Positions 13,016 through 25,000 of a DNA stretch of 64,000 bases are shown one piece after another (position 1 is the first letter of the stretch; every line of letters begins with the position of its first letter). This stretch comes from Liolophura sinensis (lineage: Eukaryota > Mollusca > Polyplacophora > Chitonida > Chitonidae), in assembly GCF_032854445.1 (NCBI RefSeq), contig NC_088304.1:33474810-33538809 (forward strand), in the 5' to 3' direction. Position numbers and translations under genes: made by a program. The notes beneath the pieces are model-generated. The model searched no databases. It was not told where the DNA came from and saw only the letters and a list, made by a program, of their open reading frames with translations.

Positions 13016-16000
13016 GATACTTATTTAAGACCCAGGTACAGTGATCAAACACACACACGTCTTGGCTGAGCACCAGTAACTCTCATAACACCTCGGGTAA
13101 CTGTACACCTAGATTTGTAATTAACAGGTGTCTCGCCTTTCACTTGTGTCTCGCTTTTACATGTGTGAATGAAAGTGTACATTTACTTCAAGTTTACTGC
13201 GGGCGACTCCCTAACAAGCCGGGGGTGTGAACTAGAAATCTATCCGCGGTACATTATCAGGTAACAACACAATTACACACCTGAACATGGATCTAGCATT
13301 AAACCATCATGTGCATTAAGGTACTGATTTACCCTGAGCCATCTCTCAATATTAGGTACACATGTACTTAGCTCCATAAACATATTATAAACTTGCTCCT
13401 TTATTGAGTTGTTTACTCAATTTATTTCATTTTTACCACATTTCCTGAAGATTATTCATTCAATTAATGGAAGAAACATACTGGGTTGCATGCTGAGAGC
13501 TATTAAAGAATTTTAGCAACTTCATGAAAAAAAATTAAATGTAAAATTTAATATAAAAAATTTTTGTAAATGTAAAAAAGTATAGATACACCTTATCACT
13601 TTACTTTGTAACATTTCCTTTATTTAGTCAGAGTAACAATAAAAAACAGATATACCACCCCTCAAGTTTTAAGAAATTGCAGAAGAAAGATAAGTGTTAA
13701 AGTATGCAAAGTTGGGTGATTCTCAGCTACCCAAGTTCAACAACCTTTTTCCCGATGAAAGAGAAAGTTACAGTGCAATTTATGCTAGTTTTAAATATAA
13801 AACAAAAACTACATTGGTTGAGTTGACCAATTTTCGGAACTGCACAAAAAGAATTATTTTCTCAGTCTACCCTGAAAAATGCCCTCAAAATATGCTTGAA
13901 CAAACACCTTGCAAACTTGCGAAAAGATTGAAGAATTACAGTTTAATTAATTAATTGTTTATATATGTAGTACAGGGCTACAAGGACCAGGGAATAAACC
14001 AGGGCCCAGCTTCACAAAAATGTCGTACAGGTACGATAATCGCTCATATAGAACAATGGTACGGTAAATGTGACATACAAAATATCGTACGACATATGTA
14101 CGATAAAAAATGTCGAAACAGGGCCCTGGGAGACCGGCTCGAGAATAAACATTAACAAAACGCAAATTACAGCCAATCTAGGTTCATAATTGAGAGCGTT
14201 AAGGCTCACTAAGTCAGAACAAAGGGGCAGTTTTACTGGTATGAAGTGAAGCTGAAAGGCAGCCAGATGGGGAAAAACGGAGAGAAAAGAGGATGAGTAA
14301 GTGGGGGTGGTGTCCATTAAACTCAATCCTAGAAATTTAGAACTAGCAGACCAAGGCTTTCAACACCTTTAATCACAGGTGATGAGGAGGGGAGAGCAGC
14401 AGAGCAGAACTAATCCCAGGAGTGAATCTGTGCCCCCACAATGTAGAGTCAGATGCACCCCGCTGAGGGGCACACACAGAGCTGCCAGTTTTGTATGAGG
14501 CAGTTACAACACAGGCCAGGGCAGCTCATGATCAAAGCAACATGATGGGTGTACTGGAATGTTGGGCAGCCTTGTGTTGGGCTATAACACTGTAATCAAG
14601 TTACATTACACTGGTGCATAGTAACAGTGTCTTATTGCAAGTGTGTAACATCGTAACAATGTTACAGATTGTAACAAAAATTTAGACCCTGGCTTTAGTT
14701 GTTCAATGGCGCAGTGAAAGTACCTGTGTTAATCAGCACTAACTAATTATGATCTTTTAACAACTAGCCTTGGAAATTCAGAGAGTTTTTGCTATTTTCT
14801 TAATTGTCGTACAAAAGGAAACAGTGTGATTTGTAATAAATCATGATCTGATCAAGTAATCATAGAACTGCCACACCCCAATGTTAATTTGCATCCAAAA
14901 AAAAAAAAAAAAAACGGGCTTTATGCGGGATTGATGATTGCAAAGTCTTTACACAATCAATTGCTGCAGATGTGTGATATAAATGAAACACGCTGAAAAA
15001 CTTTCACCATTACATGTACATTATGTGTTTCAGTAAAATTTTAATTTATTGCATCACTCTGACCAACCTAAAGCAAAAGTTACACTTACAAGTATATGCA
15101 AACATATTATATTAAAAGCTTTTTTTTTTAACTTTTATTTCATTTCCACTTGTCACTTAAACCAAATTAATGTGAAATGATCACTTTACCTAATTTGCAC
15201 TTGTCATATGCAAAATTTTAAGTTCTGAAAGTCTACATTTTAAAATCATCTCCAAAGATTTCATACACGTCTCAACTTTCAAAAACCCCACTTAACGGGC
15301 CATCATTTTCAGAGGAAAGATTAACTCAGATTTTGCTCTGCACAGGTGTGTTAGTTCAAGTGCAGGATACAACTCTAAACATGGGGAACACCCTACTGCT
15401 GGCATGTGTGTTTTGTATCAGTACCTGTCACATCCTGAGCCAAAAGGGACATTTAATCAGTGGAGCCTCAAACAGAAAGCTGGCTTCAATTCAGTGGACT
15501 GGCCAGTCATAAATTCCGGGTTTGAGAGTCACTTAAACTGCATAGTGACCAAGTCATGTCTGATAAGAGCACAGATTAAACTTTGAAGTCGACAGCTTAT
15601 GGCCACACAGCTTGATCGCTGGAATAAAGGTACAGATTTGTAACCCTAAAGAAGAATCACACCCCTCGAAATGTGTCAGGGTGGGGGGTGATGGGTGCTC
15701 TGGGGGGAGCGGGAGAGTTCACCTTGATCAGGCTTTATTCAAGCCAGCATAACCTGACACACATACATTAGTACTGCATCTCAACTAGACTTCTAGGGCA
15801 AACCGTTTAACGTCAGTTCCTGTACCATGTGTTGAAAACTGACAGGCCTGTGTACTACCTTATAACAGTATCTGATCAGACTCTGCTTATCCAAAAGATT
15901 GAATGATTATGGTTTACAGCTGGCAAAATGGAGGAGAAAATGCTGTGTTAAGATCTATCATGATACACGTTTCAGTGTAACCTCTTTGGTGAAATACCAG

Positions 16001-19000
16001 ACTAACAAATACTAGTTGTAGGTACATTGTAACTATATCCAGGTGTCCTTATTTCTACGTCACATTTCAGTTCTGCAAAAAGTACACAAATATGGCTATG
16101 AATATATGGCTAGCTTTAGTCCTAACATTGAATAAGGCCATACTGAAGTATTACTATCATCATTCAAGTAATTATCAAGGATTGGTTCAAGAAGACAGTT
16201 CAAGGGATGGTAGTAGTCCTCAGGTTGATGACAGCTCCAGCGATATTCACAATGGATAATGATAGTTTTGATAATAGTTCAAAAGTATATCATTTCACAG
16301 AATAATAACACTTCAAAGGGTAATATTAGTCCAATAATAGTCCTAAGGGCAATAGGAGTAATACGGATAAACCTGGTTCCAGGGGTCATAATAGTTCATA
16401 GGATTATCAGAGTTCTAATGATAAAGATAGTTTTAAAGATAATAACAGCCGTAATGATAATGATAGTTTTAAGGATAACAACAGCTGTAATGATAATGAT
16501 AGTTTTAAGGATAACAACAGCTGTAATGATAATGATAGTTTTAAGGATAACAACAGCTGTAATGATAATGATAGTTTTAAGGATAACAACAGCTGTAATG
16601 ATAATGGTAGTTCCAAGGATCATGTGTATACATTCGGTGGGGATTATGATATGTGCTAGATGCTGCATCAACACCTTATATAGGAATCGCACAGGACAAG
16701 AACTCTGATGCAGTGATATGGAATGTGGAATCATGCTCTGAACCCTACACAGCTTAGGATGGGTAAGACCACTGATGGCATCCAGCTCTGGGTGTGTATA
16801 CAGTACATAGATGCTCATTCAGGGGACGGTTTAGTAGGGTGGCTGCCATATGGCCCCACATTTTGTTCTTGGATCTTCATCAGAGCCCTGGTCAAAGCAT
16901 CCTGGAATCAAGCTGGTGAATGTGTCTGTATTTGATACCTCAATGATAGGTGCTTATCTACCGCTGGGTTTTAGCCTGCACTGGGGGAGGGGGAGGGGGC
17001 TATAGCTGTTGTCTTCAGATCATTGCAGCCTCAGCCCGTTGGTGGGTGGATTGCTTCGCTAGTAGCAGACCTGGATGGCCAGCCAAATCACCCAGCCATG
17101 TGTTCAGCACTAAATCAATATTCTACCAGCCAGGGAAGATGGTTAATTGTTCCAAATAGGGCAACTGCTCAATAGGCTGAAGTAGGGTTTGGGAAATCGG
17201 TGCGCGCAATCTGGAAGACTGCTTCCTCCATCTTTTCCGACTCTCTCTACTGGACTGGTCATGCAGGCTAAAACATTCTCACAGGCTTGCTTGCCAGATG
17301 CGTGCAGTGTCTACATGTGTAACTCTGTTTCAAAGGGCATGGAGGCTGAGTCTTTCCCCCAGTTACCTCTGGCCCCTGACCCTAAATCCGGCTGCCATCC
17401 CCTACCCCCACCCCCTCACTTGCCCAGCTGTAAGGTATCACTTCACAGCAGAGCCAGCCTAAACAGCCATGTTGGTTAATAGAGTCATGACACAGACCTG
17501 GCTGATCCATATGCAGGCCTGTGTGGTTCGATGACTCTGGATCCGCAGGTAGAGTTGGGCATTTATCACAGGCTACATCATAACACTGACACATCCATCA
17601 GTGGTCTATAGATCCTGTGCACAGACCCCTCAAGCTCTGTCAGCCACCCCCCAGGAGGAAGGCCAGATTCCACGCCAAAGCTCTGCATTCTGCTTGCCTT
17701 GGTTACAGTACTTGCCCACACTTACAATGATGACATTGGCAGAGGAAGGCTATGACAAATTACAATCATTGAATATCACCGGACATTTACAATGTTTCAA
17801 GCGATGCATTCTCTGCTTGATTCTGATCAGTCTATCCACCTTGTTACACAATTTGTGAAGTTTGATTGATTTCTTACAAAAAAAACTAAAGTGGTTGGCA
17901 TCAGATGTATCAATTAAAGGTCTTTATGTGCTTCTAAAGGCGTATTTTTAAAGGCGAACCTTTAGGTGGAATATACACATTGACCAATAACCTAAACATG
18001 GATACATGCGTAATAGCAAGACATTCATCAACTCCACTATTTCTCTAAATGGCATTTAGATTTTGTGCAACTTACGTGGAGTGGTTGCCGTCTTCCTGTT
18101 TTCTCTACTCGGATGAACCGTAACAAATATACAATGTTATAGGCATGGACGTCAAGAAATAAACCCTTTTCTGACAAAGTGTATCAAAACATTATGAAAA
18201 GAGGATCAATACAGAAGCAATTTGTCCGTCAACATACAGATGAAGATTGCCTGTCTATTTTTGCTTTGGTTCAGTTGATATGAATTGGAATTGTATCCAA
18301 CGTAAGCCTGACCAAAATGATCGAAATACACATTCACATTGTGAAAAAGTGTAAAAAAAAATAGATTTAACTGATTTCTTTACTAGTTTGGTGGTTTACC
18401 CAGTTATTAGACCATTTCAATCCTATGATACAGTTGACCTAATGATAGCCTCCTCCCTTACCCCTTCCTTATGTCCCCACGCCACACCCCCAACCCCTTC
18501 TAAGCCTTCAACAGACCCCAACAGAGCCTTCCCACACATACACTTACAGCAGACGTTGGAATCAAACAGTGAGAAGAGAGATCGAACTAATTGAGAAAAA
18601 CGACTTTTTAAAGCAGACCGTTTCCTACAACTGTTAACACCGATATAAGTCTGCATATCCCATGAATATCTGAAGCCTTATAATGACAGTCAGTTCCCAG
18701 ATACAAAAAAATTTTACCGTCTGCATTTTTTCTACCAAGGCAAAGGCAAGGGAAGCTCACATGCGACTTTCTTCCATTACAAGTGGGTATTACTTATCCC
18801 CCTTCCCTTGACCTTGTTCATTCAACGCACGATGATAGTCATGGGAAGTAAAACTGGTTTGAAAATAGCATACAACATACAAAATCTAATTTCAGCAGTT
18901 GGATGGTTGAAAATAAAGTAGCCAGTATGTTCTGTTAGTCCACACGGCAGGCGAAGTCAGACCGTAGAGAGAGAGACGGACAACCATAGAGAGCAAGGTG

Positions 19001-22000
19001 AGACTGTAGAGAGCTAAGGCCTTACATCTACTACCATCTGTGTCTTCTTAACACTTGAAAATCAATGACCTAAAAAAAAAATCTGGGTTCCTTTTGGGAG
19101 AGGAGGCGGGTGTTCTCCAGATGCGCGGAGCGTGTAGCGGGAGATTTGCAGTAAGTCTTTATTGGAAATCTATATACTTAAGCATAACTGGGCTCAGTAG
19201 ATAGCTAACTATGGACGTCAGGCTACCCCAGCATCCCCCTTCCCCCAACCCCCACTGGCTCCCAGCTTACTTCTCTACCCCTTGGCTATATATTACTCTC
19301 CCACTGATCAGAATATAGGGACTTTGATGGTACCTGTCTAACTCCAAGCCCAGAGTGACAGCTACGTTATGTGTCTGACGTAGACATGAGAAGTTCGCCA
19401 TAGGTAATAATGATTCACAAATTACTCTATCTCCTGTGCATCTTAAATGGGAGATCTACTGATATATAGACGTAATGATGTACCTGTACAGGTAACAGCT
19501 CCGGCTCACAATTTGTAAAATGTCAAATAGATATGAATATTAGAGGAAATGAGAAATGTCAAACACAGTTCTCAAGTGGTGGTTTTCATACAACAAATAT
19601 TTCAGGAGCAAAGTGCAGTGCACTAATACTTTCTTTTATCAAAAACGAAGATCATGGTGTAAAAAAAAAAAAAACATAATGACATTCATACCTGCTGTGT
19701 TATATGATGGAAAATTCATAAGTGATAGAGTGATAAAGCAAACTAATGTTCCAAAGAAAATCAGAGTCTTCTGGCATGCACCCATATAGACACCTAATCA
19801 GCATGACTTGTTCCACAGCAGGGAGATAGGGATGTGATCAAAGAGGACCAGTATGGGGGCGCGGGGGGGTGGTGGGGGGGGGGTGTGGAGACAGCCCTTA
19901 GAACTACTATCTATGGTGAGATAACAATAGTCTGATCTTCGGCACTCATTCTTTATATGTTTGAGATAATCCGCTTAAGTCCGAACCTAATCACCCCTCA
20001 TCACCTCCCACCCTACAAAAAAAAAACATCTCCCCCACCTCCTGTGAAAAACTTACTTAAGGAAAAAAAATACATGTCTACAAATCAACCGGGTTAATCC
20101 AATACCATACATAAAACATCATCAGCTTAACTTTCTTTATTTTAGCCATTTGGATACATTTCTAATAAAACAGACACATGAATTTTATGCAAGACAAGCA
20201 TAATGATCAATAGTTCAAATTTCATCTAGTGCATATCCGGACTGAGTGTGGGTGTGCATGTGTGTGCCACAACAGCTGTACTGAAATAAGTCTATGCATG
20301 TAGATTTACTGCACGCATGCACTCACTTACTGACACAATACTACTGAACATTTTCTTAATAAGGTTCATCAGTGATGTGTACCACAGCTTAATGGGGTGA
20401 GTATAATTCAAATCTACCATACAGATGGCCCCCTTAAAAACTGGCGCATCTTTCCTTTGATCAGCTATCACGGGGAGTGGTTAACATTGCAGTACATTTA
20501 AAGGAAGAATGCTCAAGCTGAGGGTGAGGGGATGGGAGGTCAGGGGGGGGCGGGTACCAGCTGTCATTATATTGATGTATCTCTAAGGATTCACCCTATA
20601 GAAAGATATCACAAAGTCAAATCCGTCCACAAAATCTGATATTGCTACTACTGCATCTAAGCTTACATATGGATTTGTCCATTGTAAAACTAGTCCTTTT
20701 CTCACTGAGGACAACTAGCATCAATACTGAGATTGTAAAAGCAGAACATGCCAAGGTGAAGACATAGAGTGTCTGACAAGATAAGATTTCCTTCAGCTCT
20801 TTATCAGTCAGTTCATATTCAATCTTGTAATCAAGGCTTTACTATATAATAACACTGCTCAAAAATATTTCTTTCCATTGGAAAATATCTGAATGCATAA
20901 TTTTTTATTTGGCAAAAAGATGATAAAAGTGCAGACCACTGATTTGATTGATTGGCGATTCAAGAATATTTCACCTATATGATGGCAGCCAGCATTATGG
21001 TGGGAAGAAACTGGGCAGAGTCCCAAGGGGAAACTGCATACCATTGTATTATCACCTAGATGACTAGCATTCTTGCAGTTCCAAGTTGACAAAAGTGTAA
21101 ATTACTGAATTATCACAGAAGCTGCCTCATCTGGGTTAATTCAGAGTCCAGAGGCTGCTCTTTCAAACAGTGTAAAAAGTGACCTTGTCAAGCCAAAATT
21201 AGCCCTTTCAATCTTCTACGTTGCTTTTTTCGGATCAAAAAGGGCAAATCAATGGGTAACATCAATGCAGTTTACATCAAAAACATCAACAAACTTTGTT
21301 AACTTCTTACTGTCACTTCATCCTAAACATTCACCAGAGCTAAACTACTGTGGTTGACATNNNNNNNNNNNNNNNNNNNNNNNNNNNNNNNNNNNNNNNN
21401 NNNNNNNNNNNNNNNNNNNNNNNNNNNNNNNNNNNNNNNNNNNNNNNNNNNNNNNNNNNNNNNNNNNNNNNNNNNNNNNNNNNNNNNNNNNNNNNNNNNN
21501 NNNNNNNNNNNNNNNNNNNNNNNNNNNNNNNNNNNNNNNNNNNNNNNNNNNNNNNNNNNNATTGAGTTTCCAGACATTTTATAAATATAACACTGCCAGG
21601 CGGCAGAAATCTAAGATGTTTCGGGGTTGTTCTGCATTAACTTCTTGGCTGCACGCTGCTGTAGATGTCTACATACATGTATCTATATATACATATATAT
21701 ATATATTCAGGTTGCATCAGAGCCTAAAGACTGCTGGGTAATTGATAACGCACACACTGTATAATCAAGAGAGAGCCCAGAGCAGCACTGACAGCCTTAG
21801 AGGGGTTTGTTTATCCCTGTCAGCCACTACAACTATCTACAACACCCAGGGCTCGCCTCTACCCCCTATCCTGTACATCCTAACTAGCACCATCTCATAA
21901 TTGAGCCATTTCAATTCCTTCATCATCTGAAGACAAGAAGGTTTTCTCAATTAATTGCCATTTTCTTTCAGTCATTTTTTGTCTCCCAGAAATGTTAGAT

Positions 22001-25000
22001 TCATCAGATATGGCAGAAGACTGGAAGGGGTGGGGGAGGGGGGCCTCTGTGACTACGACTACAGAGCAAATCTATAAAGGCCAGCTTGCCATACACTTTA
22101 ATACATGTATGTGTGTCCATATAGGCATCACAAGTTTGAGTTTATCTGTCATGTCCATATAGGCATCACAAGTTTGAGTTTATTTGTCATGTCCATATAG
22201 GCATCACAAGTTTGAGTTTATTTGTCATGTCCATATAGGCATCACAAGTTTGAGTTTATTTGTCATGTCCATATAGGCATCACAAGTTTGAGTTTATCTG
22301 TCATGTCCATATAGGCATCACAAGTTTGAGTTTATTTGTCATGTCCATATAGGCATCACAAGTTTGAGTTTATTTGTCATGTCCATATAGGCATCACAAG
22401 TTTGAGTTTATTTGTCATGTCCATACAGGCATCACAAGTTGAGTTTATTTGTCATGTCCATATAGGCATCACAAGTTTGAGTTTATTTCTTATCTTCAGG
22501 TTCTTGGTGCAGCTGGCCTGAAGATGTTATTCGGGGGGGGGGGGGGGAGTGAGGAAGGTAAGCTTTAGAATAGAAAGAAAGTTTTTTCTTGCTAGATGAG
22601 AGAGGAAGAAGGGGGGGGAGAGGTATATAGTATCAGGGTTACTTCCTGTGGGTATAGATCCTACACAGCCAAAGCCTGCACATTGTCTTTCTTCTCAGCC
22701 TTCTGTATGAGGTAAACACCTTGGCTAACTGTCCTCCCCAGCCACCCTCCTCCCCACTCTCCAGTTCTCCTTGTATAAACACTTTGCCCCTGTACCATCT
22801 GCACCCATTGACTACCCAGGGGCCCCATGTCAGGTTTCAGCCTGATATGAAGAATCAGAAGCTGGGGAGGCTTGCCACAGATTCCCTGGCTCTACCCTAC
22901 ATTCACTACCCACAGTAAAACCTCCTCCACATCCAGAACAGTTAGTATATTAGACATGATGTATGTGTGTTGACAATCTACCTGCCAATGTCTACAGCAG
23001 CCTCAATCTCCTCAAAAGAGCTACATTTCACCCACCCTACCAAGCCAAGCCTAATTGCCCAAAACTCTAAGATCCACCCCATACATGACAGGGAATTCAA
23101 AATGAATTAAATATGAAGCAAGATCGATTTGTTCTTTCTCCATTCAAATCTATACCAAAATAGTACAAACCAGATCTCTTTAAAAATCTTTCTCAAAAAT
23201 TTAACCTAAACAATAATTCTTGGTATATTCCTGTTCCAATTTGCTACCTGGACTGGCTAATTAAGTACCCTCCTTCAACACATCGACATACATACACGAA
23301 AAGACAGGTAAACCAGTCCTAAATGAGGCACTCTTATTTCAATATTATATGACTTTGAATCAAGAGTAAAAGATCAAACAAAAAATAAAATGCAAACAAA
23401 AATGGATGATTCCACACAAAAACTACTATCCCAAGGTCATACATGTACCGGGCACGGAAGGTACATCAGAGGCTTTCCTCACAGGCTTTCCCTTTGACAT
23501 TCAGATTCCCCCGCGGTTATGTTGATGTCGTAAAATTTGGTCGATTTTGTTTGTAATGAAATGCATTTTTTTAAACACAAATATGTTATAGAAAATGATC
23601 AGTGAAATTGTGCTTGAAACCCAAAAAAATCTTTGAAGAAAAAAAACAAAAAAAAAAAGAAAAAAGTGAGATGGATGGAATAAAGGTGATGACATAATCA
23701 TTACATAACTAAGACAAACCTAACTTACCTTTGGCTGTGATCTTTTGGGAACGGCTACTTTAGGGTCAATCTGTAACCAAAGTGGAAAAATATCACACTA
23801 AATAAGGTGGTTTATTTCAATATAGGAGTTGTGTTTGAGGAGTACTAGAGATTGGGCGGTATTTGTCTCGGGGCGAAATTGGGTGAGGGGAGGGTGAAAA
23901 AAAAAAAGAAAAAAAAAAAAGCACTGTTCTTCAGTTTCTTAATAATTCATCAAACTGGAAGCCAAATGGGACCATGGCCTGAATCCCCGAGGATAAGACT
24001 GGATGTCCGGATGATGGAGTGATCTCACCCTGGAGTTATATATGTAATTCATAGGGTGACGATTCCAACGTCTGTCTTGCCCATGGCAGGTTGTCTGCGT
24101 CATCCATACTGCTGGACTCGACCTACGGTTCATTCAATTTAGTCCTGTACACACCAGAGTCCTAGCACACCCATTACCGCAGCCATATCAAAATGTATTA
24201 AATGCGATAGATTATTAAATCTTCCTTGGGTCGAATAGAAGACAGTTGTACGTCGATCGTCGTCAAGTCATCGTTTATATGGTACCACTCCAATGTCCAT
24301 CCCATATTCCTTAGCCCTCTCGATGGCTTTCATTTGGTCGCGGCCACTACGGGCCCAAAATTGATCAACGCGTCCGTTTAGGGATTATTACAATTCAGTA
24401 GCATCCAGAGAAGCTTTCTGGGCGGCCACATGTCCGTGCTGCGGACCCATAGGCTCCAACAGGAGATCTCATCAATTTATCTGAAGGCATTGTGAGCCTT
24501 AGATAAACACACTGTCCAGGATCTGGGTCGGAATTCTTTCCTCCGCAGAATCAGCATAAAACTGGAGAGTCACACCCACTTAGAGAAAATAAATCACAAC
24601 AAGGCTTAATCCAGCAGTCCGTGCGTCAGCGCTAGCGTCCAGCCAGCGCCCGCGATCCAACACATGGCCATCACGCTTGCCAATTATCAACCAGACCAGA
24701 GGCCCACATACTAAACATTACACGCATGCAGGGACAGAGGGATACCCTGCACCCTGAAACAAATCTAATTAAACTGACCATCCCTGTAAAGGGTGGTGAG
24801 TGACAATGGGAAGTGATACAGTGGTGTTAAAAAGTCCAAATAGCAATGCCATGCAAAAAGCATTTGTAATTTATCTTGGCCAAACAGAACAGGTTCACAT
24901 CACAACAGAGGTTTTAGTAAATGTGTTTGTTAGTTTACACACTCTTCCAGTGACAAAATTACAATCCACATCTTCCTAAGCAAAGGTAGTACTCTACTGT

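Larger units (their letters stand above)
5748..23728 (-). other. Musashi intron 5 (about 18 kb)
   Basis: Bounded by the exon 5 donor GTAAGT and the exon 6 acceptor TTTTTACAG. Apart from the separately listed repeats, motif clusters, one SINE fragment and the assembly gap, I see no exon of another gene. Open frames are all short and lack recognisable domains. Long introns between exons of RRM-protein genes often carry enhancers, and two motif clusters are listed as candidates. Confidence 0.75.

Noticed and set aside
21323-21584. Apparent frames across 21361-21560
   Set aside because: They consist of undetermined bases.
24250-24560. Minus-strand stretches that look like protein, such as [20 protein letters not shown], in one common frame
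   Set aside because: Following the frame from about 24580 to 23930 gives about 13 stops in about 210 codons, no fewer than chance, and I recognise no family. The impression rests on short open pieces only.
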